64,000 nucleotides of DNA from Vibrio sp. CK2-1 (lineage in GTDB: Bacteria > Pseudomonadota > Gammaproteobacteria > Enterobacterales > Vibrionaceae). A model generated the notes under the pieces. It was not told the origin of the DNA. It ran no database searches and saw only the letters and a list, made by a program, of their open reading frames with translations. Location: positions 186,001 through 250,000 of the forward strand of contig NZ_JAKKCJ010000001.1 of assembly GCF_021726515.1 (NCBI RefSeq), read 5' to 3'. Each line of letters opens with the position of its first letter. Position 1 is the first letter of the stretch. Below are positions 1 through 8,521 of this stretch, piece after piece. The translations under genes were made by a program, and so were the position numbers.

Positions 1-112
1 AATATATCGATAAAAAAACCAGATTTTCGCACTAAATATTATGTCACTAAATTACACGCAGGTGAGGCATTCACAGAAGGAATTATTTTATACATTGAAT
101 TAATTAAATATA

Positions 113-339
113 TGTGACACAGATCACTCATATTATTAATCTTAGGTAGGATAAGTTTAATTTAGTGACATTGATCACAATAAATATCACCACCACCACG
201 CCACAAAACGTGATATAGATCACCTTTAGTTTGGATGGAAATGTCTACTTTGTGTTTTGTAACAAAATTACAACCAAATTTTGCAATGTGGATCGCATAG
301 AAATTAAAAAAACGGCACTTAATAGAGACACCGATCACA
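113..339 (+). promoter_or_regulatory. Array of four CRP-like sites upstream of mtlA
   Basis: Four matches to the CRP pattern TGTGA-N6-TCACA lie upstream of mtlA: 113-128 (TGTGA/TCACT), 164-179 (AGTGA/TCACA), 209-224 (CGTGA/TCACC) and 324-339 (AGAGA/TCACA). The E. coli mtl promoter is also controlled by several CRP sites. The match to both half-sites is seen directly; binding and promoter position are inferred. Confidence 0.75.
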
Positions 340-379
340 AAAAACCCGTTGTCAGTTCATTAATTAATTTGTGTGGTAA

Positions 380-421
380 ATTGATTGGGTACTAAGCAAT
401 CAATGCGGTTTTCGCGAACCG
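380..421 (+). other. Two adjacent hairpins in the probable mtlA leader
   Basis: ATTGATTG (380-387) pairs with CAATCAAT (397-404), followed at once by CGGTT (406-410) with AACCG (417-421) around a TTCGCG loop. They lie 44-85 nt before the mtlA start. In Vibrio cholerae an antisense RNA, MtlS, covers the mtlA leader. Whether one is made here cannot be told from sequence. Confidence 0.5.
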
Positions 422-464
422 TTTACAACAACAAAATAATTAAGAACATCAAACGGGAGTCGTT

Positions 465-2414
465 ATGATATCACCTGATGCTAAGATCAAGATACAAAAT
501 TTTGGTCGTTTCCTCTCTAACATGGTTATGCCCAACATAGGTGCGTTTATCGCATGGGGCTTTATTACTGCCTTATTCATTCCAACTGGCTGGTTTCCAA
601 ACGAGACCTTAGCCTCTATGGTTGGTCCGATGATTACTTACCTGCTTCCCTTATTGATAGGTTATACCGGTGGTAAACTTGTCGGTGGTGAGCGTGGTGC
701 AGTTGTCGGGGCAATCACAACAATGGGTGTGATCGTTGGAACCGATATTCCAATGTTCATGGGGGCAATGATTGTTGGTCCTATGGGCGGCTGGGCAATT
801 AAAGCCTTTGATAAGCGCGTAGAAGGTAAAATTAAAAGTGGCTTTGAAATGTTGGTTAACAACTTCTCAGCCGGCATTATTGGGATGATTTGTGCAATTA
901 TTGCCTTCATGCTGATTGGTCCATTTGTTAAAGTACTTTCCAACACTTTAGCAGCAGGCGTTCATTTCTTAGTGGATGCTCACTTACTTGCATTAACCTC
1001 TATTTTTGTTGAGCCAGCAAAAATCTTATTCTTAAATAATGCAATCAACCACGGTATTTTCTCACCACTCGGTATTCAGCAAGCAGCCGAAACTGGTCAG
1101 TCTATTTTCTTCTTAATTGAATCTAACCCAGGCCCAGGTCTAGGTATTCTTTTAGCTTATATGTTTTTTGGAAAAGGTACGGCAAAACAAACTGCCGGCG
1201 GTGCCTCGATCATCCACTTCTTCGGTGGTATCCATGAAATCTATTTCCCATATATCTTAATGAATCCACGTTTAATCCTAGCCGCGATTGCGGGTGGTAT
1301 GACGGGTGTATTCGTTCTCACTCTCTTTGATGCAGGTATCGTTTCCCCCGCTTCTCCAGGCTCTATCTTCGCTATTTTATTAATGGCACCGAAAAGCTCA
1401 ATGCTAGGCGTTCTGTGTTCTATCTTTGCCGCCACGGCCGTGTCATTTACCGTCGCAGCATTGCTCATGAAATCACAACGTACAACGGAAGAAGATGGCG
1501 ATGAAACTGCCTTAGATAAAGCCACTGCTGATATGCAAAACATGAAAGCATCAGCGAAAGGGGAAAGTGCAGCAACTACCCAAAACAACAAAATTGATAT
1601 GGCAAATGTTCGTAGCATTATTGTCGCTTGTGATGCCGGTATGGGATCAAGTGCCATGGGTGCCAGCCTGCTACGCAAGAAAATTCAACAAGCGGGTCTA
1701 GATATTCAAGTGACCAACCTTGCCATTAATAGCTTACAAGAAGGAGTTGATATCGTGATCACTCATAAAGATTTAACAGAACGTGCTCGTAAACATGTAC
1801 CCAATGCTTTCCACATTTCATTGGTTAACTTCTTAGATAGCGAAATGTACAACCAATTAGTCACCAAGCTATTAGCTGAGCAACGCCCAGAAGCGGCTAA
1901 CGATAATCAAGCAATGAAAGTATCTATACTTGCGGCAAATGATGAAAGCTTTGAAGAACAAACGCCTTCTGTATTTAATATTGAACGTAAAAATATTCAT
2001 TTAAGTTTATCTGCAAGTAATAAAGAAGAAGCTATCCGTTTCGCTGGCAACCAATTAGTCGAACTTGGCTATGCTGAACCTGAATATGTTGATGCCATGT
2101 TTGAGCGTGAAAAACTGGTACCGACTTATCTTGGTGAATCTATTGCCGTCCCTCATGGAACCGTTGAAGCAAAAGACCGAGTCATCAAAACAGGCATCGT
2201 GATTTGCCAGTACCCTAGTGGTGTACAGTTTGGTGAAGACGACGATGAAGTCGCCAAACTTGTTATCGGTATAGCGGCTAAAAATGACGAACACATTCAA
2301 GTAATCACTACGATAACCAATGCGTTAGATGACCCTGATGCCATTGAAAGATTAACAACGACAACCGATGTCGAAGAAGTATTGGAAATCTTACAAGGTA
2401 ATCAAGCGGCATAA
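465..2414 (+). CDS. mtlA: PTS mannitol-specific transporter EIICBA
   Basis: Takes up mannitol across the inner membrane and phosphorylates it to mannitol-1-phosphate. The 649-residue protein has the full three-domain order. The membrane IIC domain fills about residues 1-340. The IIB domain carries its phosphorylated cysteine, Cys389, in ACDAGMGSSAMG. The IIA domain carries its active histidine, His564, in VPHGT. E. coli MtlA has the same layout, so this is a complete single-chain enzyme. A purine-rich GGGAGTCGTT precedes the ATG. It is the first gene of mtlADR, and upstream CRP-like sites suggest catabolite control. The ORFs on the opposite strand are shadows. Confidence 0.97.
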   Translation: MISPDAKIKIQNFGRFLSNMVMPNIGAFIAWGFITALFIPTGWFPNETLASMVGPMITYLLPLLIGYTGGKLVGGERGAVVGAITTMGVIVGTDIPMFMGAMIVGPMGGWAIKAFDKRVEGKIKSGFEMLVNNFSAGIIGMICAIIAFMLIGPFVKVLSNTLAAGVHFLVDAHLLALTSIFVEPAKILFLNNAINHGIFSPLGIQQAAETGQSIFFLIESNPGPGLGILLAYMFFGKGTAKQTAGGASIIHFFGGIHEIYFPYILMNPRLILAAIAGGMTGVFVLTLFDAGIVSPASPGSIFAILLMAPKSSMLGVLCSIFAATAVSFTVAALLMKSQRTTEEDGDETALDKATADMQNMKASAKGESAATTQNNKIDMANVRSIIVACDAGMGSSAMGASLLRKKIQQAGLDIQVTNLAINSLQEGVDIVITHKDLTERARKHVPNAFHISLVNFLDSEMYNQLVTKLLAEQRPEAANDNQAMKVSILAANDESFEEQTPSVFNIERKNIHLSLSASNKEEAIRFAGNQLVELGYAEPEYVDAMFEREKLVPTYLGESIAVPHGTVEAKDRVIKTGIVICQYPSGVQFGEDDDEVAKLVIGIAAKNDEHIQVITTITNALDDPDAIERLTTTTDVEEVLEILQGNQAA

Positions 2415-2427
2415 CTCTGTATGATTC

Positions 2428-2458
2428 GAGGTCAGCGTGCCCCTATACACCTGGCCTC
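2428..2458 (+). other. Intercistronic hairpin between mtlA and mtlD
   Basis: GAGGTCAG (2428-2435) pairs with CTGGCCTC (2451-2458) with one wobble, and an inner GTG/CAC pair extends it. There is no T-run directly after it, so it looks like an mRNA-processing or stabilising hairpin or a weak attenuator rather than a full terminator. Confidence 0.45.
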
Positions 2459-2495
2459 ACCCTAACAAGCTTTATTTTTATCGTAGGAATTTATT

Positions 2496-3644
2496 ATGAA
2501 AAATGCAGTTCACTTTGGTGCAGGTAATATTGGTCGAGGATTCATAGGAAAGCTTCTAGCAGATGCAGATGTTCAAGTGACTTTTGCTGATGTTAATGCA
2601 CCGCTTGTCGATCAAATCAGTCATAAGCAAGAATATAAAGTTAAAGTCGTGGGCTCAAAATGCCAAATTGATACGGTGAATCATGTTACTGCCGTGAATT
2701 CAGCCAGTGATGATGTGATTGAACGTATCATCCACACCGACCTTGTTACGACAGCGGTTGGCCCTAATGTACTTGATATTATTGCAAAAACTATCGCAAC
2801 CGGCATCACTAAGCGCTTTGAAGCAGGAAATCTAAAACCTTTAAATATCATCGCTTGTGAAAATATGGTTAGAGGCACAACCCATTTAAAAGGTGAAGTC
2901 TATAAATACCTATCACCTAATCTACATACTCAAGCAGATACTTTAATTGGGTTTGTTGACTCAGCCGTTGATCGCATTGTTCCTCCTGCAGAAGCGGCGA
3001 ATGATGATCCACTTGAAGTTACCGTAGAAAGCTTTAGTGAGTGGATTGTCGATGAAAGCCAATTTAAAGGCGAAATTCCTGATATCGCAGGAATGGAAAA
3101 AACCAATAACTTAATGGCTTTTGTAGAACGTAAACTATTCACTCTCAATACTGGTCATTGTATTACCGCGTATTTAGGTTGCTTAAAAGGCCACCGTACA
3201 ATTCGTGAAGCCATTGAAGATCCTGAGATTTACTTTGATGTAAAACAAGCGATGCATGAAAGTGGTGAAGTGTTAATTCAGCGCTACCAGTTTGACCGTG
3301 AAATGCATGGGGCTTATATCCAAAAAATATTAGACCGTTTTGCTAACCCTTACCTGGTTGATGAAGTGGATCGCGTAGGCCGACAACCTCTTCGTAAATT
3401 AAGCGCCAATGATCGCTTAATAAAGCCACTACTTGGCACCATCGAATATGGGACAGAAAACACAACTTTATTGAAAGGGATTGCAGCGGCTTGTAAATAT
3501 CGTAATGATAACGACCCTCAAGCCATTGAATTACAAAAATCAATTCAAGATCAAGGAATTAAAAAAACATTAGCGCATTATACCGGGCTTAATGAAAACA
3601 GTACCGAAGTACAAAAAATCGAAAGTATTTACTTACAACTTTAA
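2496..3644 (+). CDS. mtlD: Mannitol-1-phosphate 5-dehydrogenase
   Basis: Oxidises mannitol-1-phosphate to fructose-6-phosphate with NAD+, feeding glycolysis. At 382 residues it has the family's usual length. The N-terminal Rossmann motif [12 protein letters not shown] (from about residue 7) binds NAD. The C-terminal half contains the family segment [16 protein letters not shown], including the conserved KxxxxNxxH-type catalytic region. It follows mtlA by 81 bp with an intercistronic hairpin between them, and AGGAATTTATT supplies the ribosome site. It is part of the mannitol operon. Confidence 0.97.
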   Translation: MKNAVHFGAGNIGRGFIGKLLADADVQVTFADVNAPLVDQISHKQEYKVKVVGSKCQIDTVNHVTAVNSASDDVIERIIHTDLVTTAVGPNVLDIIAKTIATGITKRFEAGNLKPLNIIACENMVRGTTHLKGEVYKYLSPNLHTQADTLIGFVDSAVDRIVPPAEAANDDPLEVTVESFSEWIVDESQFKGEIPDIAGMEKTNNLMAFVERKLFTLNTGHCITAYLGCLKGHRTIREAIEDPEIYFDVKQAMHESGEVLIQRYQFDREMHGAYIQKILDRFANPYLVDEVDRVGRQPLRKLSANDRLIKPLLGTIEYGTENTTLLKGIAAACKYRNDNDPQAIELQKSIQDQGIKKTLAHYTGLNENSTEVQKIESIYLQL

Positions 3645-3657
3645 TTCTAATCATCAC

Positions 3658-3676
3658 GGGGGCTTTTTCCGCCCCC
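3658..3676 (+). terminator. GC-rich hairpin between mtlD and mtlR
   Basis: GGGGGC (3658-3663) pairs with GCCCCC (3671-3676), followed by TCTT. The hairpin is strong but its T-tail is poor and mtlR starts 20 bp later, so it may partly terminate after mtlD and lower mtlR expression. Confidence 0.55.
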
Positions 3677-3695
3677 TCTTAACTTAGATGGTCTA

Positions 3696-4226
3696 ATGAG
3701 CGAAAAATTAAACGAAACAGAGATATTGGAACGATTAAACCAAGCACCGACGGTGAGAGGTTTCTTTATCCAAACCGTGGAGATACTTGATGAGTCTATT
3801 GATGCTCTCATCAAGCGTATTTTCCGTAAGGATAATTTTGCCGTGCAATCCGTTGTCGGACCTTTATTGCAAGATTCTGGTCCTCTTGGCGATCTAGCGG
3901 TTCGTTTAAAATTATTGTTTGGTTTAGGCGTATTACCCGATGCCATCTATCACGATATTGAAGACCTTATTATTCTACGTAATAAACTCAATAATGACGG
4001 CTCCGAATATGAATTTACCGACCCATTAATCATCAGTAGCATTAAGTCACTTAACCTCATAGAAAAAATGACCATGGTGCCTTTAAATATTACTGAACCC
4101 GATGATGATATCGACCTAAGCTTTTACCGCATGCAACTACAACGTCAGCAGCAAGTGATCAAGTCTGGTCTATCACTGGCCATTGTTGATATTTGTAGTG
4201 AATTAACGAAAGACAGCCCATTCTAA
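3696..4226 (+). CDS. mtlR: MtlR-type mannitol operon repressor
   Basis: A 176-residue protein of the MtlR family, known in enterobacteria and vibrios as a repressor of mannitol use. It has no classical helix-turn-helix that I can see, which is normal for the family. Its position as third gene after mtlA and mtlD supports the call. The ATG at 3696 lies 20 bp after a strong intercistronic hairpin, so it may be expressed at a lower level than mtlAD. The segment KIDALIKRIF-like region near residues 30-45 and the helical C-terminus fit the family's all-helical fold. Confidence 0.9.
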   Translation: MSEKLNETEILERLNQAPTVRGFFIQTVEILDESIDALIKRIFRKDNFAVQSVVGPLLQDSGPLGDLAVRLKLLFGLGVLPDAIYHDIEDLIILRNKLNNDGSEYEFTDPLIISSIKSLNLIEKMTMVPLNITEPDDDIDLSFYRMQLQRQQQVIKSGLSLAIVDICSELTKDSPF

Positions 4227-4397
4227 ACTCCATTAATACAACGCAAAAATACCTAGAAACATTAAACTAACAACTCAATTTAAATGGCATTAAATTCTCA
4301 TTTTTGAGACAAAAAATAGTGTCAAAATATTTGTGATCAAAACAAATAGGGCTAGAATGCGCGGTCTTTCAATTTCCCTTGCTGCTGAACTCTTATT

Positions 4398-6971
4398 TTG
4401 ACTATTAATACTTTCAATTCTTCGCCTCAAAAGCGCTACCCATGTTCATTGGTCGCATCATTAATTTCACTATTAATAGTCTGCTCTATTATCGGGATTA
4501 TCTTCCTGTCGGGTTTCTTCGATGGCGTCATCAAAGATGCATTGGAAGACATGAGCAAAAGATTGGTCGCCAATAAAAGTGATATGGTCAGCCATCAAGT
4601 TGAAATGTATCTACACCAACCTTCTCAAGCTACCACCTTACTTTCTCATATTATTTCAGATGAAAATGGTATAGATAAAAACCATCTCAAGCATGAACTT
4701 ACCCACATGCTACAAGATGACTTCAATGCTAAAAGCAATATATCTCGTATCGGTTATGCCTCAAGCCAAGGTGACTACATGGCATTAAGTCGCGTCAATA
4801 ACAGTGACACCATGCGACTCATTGCAACCGACTCAAAAAATCAGCACCAATTGATCAGCTATCAAGGCGATAATGAAAACTCACCGATTCTAAATGTGGT
4901 CGAAAATTACACACCATTAAATAGAGATTGGTTTATTCAAGCCCAAAAGCAGTCGACTCCATTTTGGTCAGCGCCTTATATGCACTTGTCAGAAGATAAT
5001 GGTGTCACCATGACTTATCGATATCCTGTCACCAATCACAACGGAAAGTTCCTTGGTGTGATCATGGTAGATATTAATCCAGCCCAATTGAGTCAATATC
5101 TCGATAGCGTCGATACGTCTCAGCAAAGCTTGCATATTATCGTCTCAGATAAACAAAATGTTATCGCGTCATCTGATGATAGTCAGTTTTCTAGTATTAC
5201 AATGCCAACGTTATCTCTGCAAAATAATAAAGTAGAATTACCACAACTGTCTGAATCTAAAAGCCTTACCGACCTAATACCTGGATACATCTGGGTGCCA
5301 CAGTCAGAGAATATTCCATATACCGTTTATCAAGGTGATGAGAAATTCTGGGTTCATACACGGGCAATCACCGATCATAATCACCTATTAAACTGGCATT
5401 TACTGACTATTACTCCCGCAGTGTTACCAACCAGTTTATTGCAGAAAAGTCGCAATAAAATGTCATTAATCATTGCACTGGTTATCGGCCTTGGCTTATT
5501 CATTTGTGTATCAATATTAATCCGCTTCCTAACACCTTTAAAAGCTATTGCTCAACAAGCGCGTTTACTAGGGCAAACAGACTGGATACCACAATCAGAT
5601 AAAATGCTGTTCCCCGAAATTGCTGATTTAGAGCAAGAATTGATGAAGGCTTCTGAAACCATCAATAACGCTCTATTAAGCCAAAAGAAAGTCATTGAAG
5701 AAGATGAATCGACTCAATTACCAACTTTTATCGGCTTGTTAGCACATACCGAACTCTATAAAGAACGTGAATTAGCCGGTGTTGTGCATTTAAGCAACTA
5801 TGCGACCATGGCCAATACATTAGGTAAAGCGTATGCCGAAGAATTTTTGAACAACTTTATCAAAGTATTACGCAATACTTTACCGAAAGGCACCACACTA
5901 TCTCGTGTACGTGTTGATATATTAGGGGTGATCTTCCCTGGCGTTTATAAACAATCCACAATTAATGAGTTAGCTGATCAACTAGAAGATCTATTCTTCA
6001 ACGTCAGCCGAACACATGATCATATCTTTACTGGGAATATTGGTTTAATCCATCAAACCTTAACCGCTGATAACTTACAAAATGCGCTGCTTAACTCCAG
6101 CCTAGCTCTCCAACAGGCAAGAAAAAAAGGCAATGGCTATGTAAGTGTATTCGAGCGTTGGATGCATGATAATTCAATGGATAATTTACGCCTCCACGAT
6201 CAATTACGTGAAGGGATACGTAATCAAGAATTCCACCTCGTGATGCAGCCTATTGTCAGCTTAGAAGACACCGAACATTGCGTGGAAGCTGAGTGCCTCA
6301 TTCGTTGGCAAACCGAAGAAAAAGGCTTTATTCCGCCCGATAAATTTATTGCTATTGCCGAGCAAACTGGCCTTATTGTCCCGCTTGGCCGCTGGGTAAT
6401 TGAAAAAGCATGCCAAGAACTGGCCACTTTTATTATCCGTGGCGCACCGCAAAACTTTAAGTTGCACATTAATATTGCGTCATTACAGTTCTGTCAGCCT
6501 GATTTTACCGAGCACCTATTGGATTGTATTAAGCAGTATAATTTGACGCATAAAAATATCTGCCTTGAAATCACTGAAAGCACCATGCTGACGAATATAG
6601 AAAAAGTTTCAGACACTTTGCATGCTTTACAAAGTGCCGGTATTTCCATTGCTATTGATGATTTTGGCTCTGGATATTCAAGTTTGTCTTACTTGCACAA
6701 TCTACCATTCAATACTTTAAAAATTGATCGTAGCTTCGTGACAAACATACTTGATGATAAAAAGAATGAGGCGGTAATTGCTTCAGTGATCAACTTAGCC
6801 CGTAATTTCGATGTGCCTTTAATTGCAGAAGGTATTGAAACCAAAGAAATGTGTGCCAAGTTATATCAAATGGGCTGCGAAAAAGTACAAGGCTACTACT
6901 TCGGCCGACCACTTAAATTCTCTGAATGGCACCCAAGTAATGGTGTGTTTACATTAGAGTTAGAAGCTTAA
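4398..6971 (+). CDS. Membrane c-di-GMP phosphodiesterase (dCACHE, degenerate GGDEF, EAL)
   Basis: An 857-residue inner-membrane signalling protein. A transmembrane helix (about 18-42) precedes a periplasmic double-CACHE sensor with the typical RDWFIQAQ and FWSAPY segments (about 175-200). A second helix (about 353-375) leads to a HAMP-like linker. The GGDEF domain is degenerate: the signature is replaced near RVRVDILGVIF, so cyclase activity is unlikely. The EAL domain keeps metal and catalytic residues: Glu632 in a variant ECL motif, the paired aspartates of DDFGSGYSSL, the Lys of KIDRSF, and the Glu of AEGIET. It therefore probably degrades c-di-GMP. An in-frame TGA at 4386-4388 limits the start, and TTG at 4398 is the best choice although no clear ribosome site is visible. 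Confidence 0.88.
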   Translation: MTINTFNSSPQKRYPCSLVASLISLLIVCSIIGIIFLSGFFDGVIKDALEDMSKRLVANKSDMVSHQVEMYLHQPSQATTLLSHIISDENGIDKNHLKHELTHMLQDDFNAKSNISRIGYASSQGDYMALSRVNNSDTMRLIATDSKNQHQLISYQGDNENSPILNVVENYTPLNRDWFIQAQKQSTPFWSAPYMHLSEDNGVTMTYRYPVTNHNGKFLGVIMVDINPAQLSQYLDSVDTSQQSLHIIVSDKQNVIASSDDSQFSSITMPTLSLQNNKVELPQLSESKSLTDLIPGYIWVPQSENIPYTVYQGDEKFWVHTRAITDHNHLLNWHLLTITPAVLPTSLLQKSRNKMSLIIALVIGLGLFICVSILIRFLTPLKAIAQQARLLGQTDWIPQSDKMLFPEIADLEQELMKASETINNALLSQKKVIEEDESTQLPTFIGLLAHTELYKERELAGVVHLSNYATMANTLGKAYAEEFLNNFIKVLRNTLPKGTTLSRVRVDILGVIFPGVYKQSTINELADQLEDLFFNVSRTHDHIFTGNIGLIHQTLTADNLQNALLNSSLALQQARKKGNGYVSVFERWMHDNSMDNLRLHDQLREGIRNQEFHLVMQPIVSLEDTEHCVEAECLIRWQTEEKGFIPPDKFIAIAEQTGLIVPLGRWVIEKACQELATFIIRGAPQNFKLHINIASLQFCQPDFTEHLLDCIKQYNLTHKNICLEITESTMLTNIEKVSDTLHALQSAGISIAIDDFGSGYSSLSYLHNLPFNTLKIDRSFVTNILDDKKNEAVIASVINLARNFDVPLIAEGIETKEMCAKLYQMGCEKVQGYYFGRPLKFSEWHPSNGVFTLELEA

Positions 6972-7039
6972 TTACACTTTGACTTCACAATAAAAAGCGA
7001 TGTGAATCAGTCTTAAACGCTTGTATAAATTGTTATCAA

Positions 7040-7441
7040 TCAGGCTGCCGATTGCCCAATTGATAACTGTAATAAGTCATGCTCAAGTTCAGAGTCTGTA
7101 ACAATTTCGAAGTCTGTAAATAGAGCGACCGGTTTTACTGACTTCCCGTTACCTTGCTCCAAACGTACAAAACCTTTTTCACTTAATGCCTTCAACGTGT
7201 TAGAAAGGTTTGACTTCGCACGCCCCGTAAGTTCTGACAATTGAGTCAAGCTTTCAGGTCGTTCCGAGTCCATTAAACGTAATAGCTCAATATTCTCTGG
7301 GCGAAGAATCTGTGAGATTGCATTAATTGATGTATACCAAACCTTAGGCTCATTCTCTTGAGGTTTGTACTTGCCCTGCGCTATAGCCAACAACCTCATA
7401 CGAATGAGCTTTTCAGACATAATTCCGATTCTTGCTTTCAT
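7040..7441 (-). CDS. Small MarR-like winged-helix regulator (HVO_A0114-type)
   Basis: A 133-residue protein whose middle (about residues 45-105) is a winged helix: the segment LTQLSELTGRAKSNLSNTLK followed by LSEKGFVRLEQ is a standard HTH plus wing. Similar proteins in many bacteria act as antitoxin-type or stand-alone repressors beside small toxin genes. No intact toxin ORF is present here. An inverted repeat overlapping its probable -10 box suggests autoregulation. The leader has an open reading frame that stops just before the ATG. An AGAGGG ribosome site fits the start at 7441, and Met8 is an alternative. The specific target is unknown. Confidence 0.8.
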   Translation of the reverse strand: MKARIGIMSEKLIRMRLLAIAQGKYKPQENEPKVWYTSINAISQILRPENIELLRLMDSERPESLTQLSELTGRAKSNLSNTLKALSEKGFVRLEQGNGKSVKPVALFTDFEIVTDSELEHDLLQLSIGQSAA

Positions 7442-7502
7442 ATTATTTACCCTCTATTGCAGCAATGGTTGTATCTATACCCTCAAAGAAATCCTGAAGT
7501 AA

Positions 7503-7543
7503 TGTTATGACCAGAGTATAACATAAGTTAATAAGAGTATTAA
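7503..7543 (-). promoter_or_regulatory. Promoter with overlapping operator for the winged-helix gene
   Basis: On the minus strand TTAATA (complement of 7538-7543) and TATACT (complement of 7515-7520) are 17 bp apart. TGTTAT (7503-7508) and ATAACA (7518-7523) form an inverted repeat overlapping the -10. The layout fits autorepression by the HTH protein, which is inference. Confidence 0.55.
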
Positions 7544-7661
7544 ACTTGTGATTTATGACGGTTCGCTAGCGTGTCAATTGTAAAATCGCCACTTCAACAC
7601 AACCAACCACCCTCACTATAAACCATTGAATTATATTATTTTAATCACTTATATATAAATA

Positions 7662-7691
7662 ACCCCCAATAGTTATCCAACTATTGGGGGT
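7662..7691 (-). terminator. Terminator of the solute-binding protein gene
   Basis: A perfect 13-bp stem (7662-7674 with 7679-7691) closes a four-base ATCC loop. On the minus strand it is followed by the T-rich TTATTTATATA. It lies 40 bp after the stop of the gene at 7731-8510. Confidence 0.88.
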
Positions 7692-7730
7692 CTGTTCAGG
7701 TCGCTGAATTTTTAGTCTCAACCTTTACGA

Positions 7731-8510
7731 CTAATCACCATAAATATCAAAGTTAAAGTATTGAGCTGCGATCTTATCGTAGGTGCCGTTAGCGCGGATT
7801 TCTGCAATCGCTTTATTAAACGCTTCTGCTAATTGCTTATCTTGCTTACGTAGTGCTAAAGCGGTGCCCTCGCCTACATACGCTTTGTCCGTTACTGGTT
7901 CTCCGGCTAATTCAAATCCTTTGCCAAGTGGCTTATCAAGAAAGGCTAATTGCAACTGATCAGCATTACTAAAGGCTACATCTAGACGACCATTGTCCAA
8001 ATCAAGATACACTTCATCTTGTCCTTTATAGCGCTTAATATTCGCTACATCACCGAACTTCTCGGTGACGTAGTTATCATGAATGGTGCCGAGTTGAACG
8101 CCGATATTTTTACCGGTTAAGCCAGCTTTATCCATGTTGTAGCCCGCATCGGTTTTAGCCACAAAGCGAGCTGGCGTTTGGTAGTACTTGTTGGTAAACA
8201 AAACACGCTTTTTACGTTCTTCGGTAATGCGCATTGACGCCATGATCACATCAGCTTTTCTAGCAAGTAACGCAGGAATTAAGCCATCCCAATCTTGAGA
8301 GATCCACACGCATTTAAAGTTAGCTTCTTTACACAGAGCCTCAGCAATTTCAATATCAAAGCCGGTAGGCTCACCATCTTCATTTTTATAGTTAAAAGGT
8401 GGGTAGGTAAAATCCGAAGCAAGACGCACTACTTTTTTATCCGCAGCATGAACCGTTCCGACTATCATTGCGCAGCATACCGCCGCAAGCGTTATTAATT
8501 TTTTCATCAT
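7731..8510 (-). CDS. Periplasmic polar amino acid-binding protein (ArtJ/HisJ-like)
   Basis: A 259-residue solute-binding protein of ABC importer family 3. It has a signal peptide of about 22 residues ending VHA, then the family's opening VRLASDFTYPPFNY and GFDIEIAEALC. The segment DWDGLIPALLARKADVIMASM is the ligand-cleft signature typical of binders of arginine, lysine, ornithine or histidine. The gene follows an aminotransferase gene by only 11 bp on the same strand, and no permease or ATPase gene is next to it, so it must share membrane components encoded elsewhere or act as a sensor. The AAGGAT ribosome site fits either of two tandem ATG codons. Confidence 0.9.
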   Translation of the reverse strand: MMKKLITLAAVCCAMIVGTVHAADKKVVRLASDFTYPPFNYKNEDGEPTGFDIEIAEALCKEANFKCVWISQDWDGLIPALLARKADVIMASMRITEERKKRVLFTNKYYQTPARFVAKTDAGYNMDKAGLTGKNIGVQLGTIHDNYVTEKFGDVANIKRYKGQDEVYLDLDNGRLDVAFSNADQLQLAFLDKPLGKGFELAGEPVTDKAYVGEGTALALRKQDKQLAEAFNKAIAEIRANGTYDKIAAQYFNFDIYGD

Positions 8511-8521
8511 AAATCCTTTTA

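Noticed and set aside
1241..1678. 145-codon ORF antisense to mtlA
   Set aside because: Composition is a shadow of the mtlA frame and no motif is present.
7501..7560. Intact toxin gene upstream of the winged-helix gene
   Set aside because: The upstream frame has no start codon or recognised domain, so only a possible remnant is reported.
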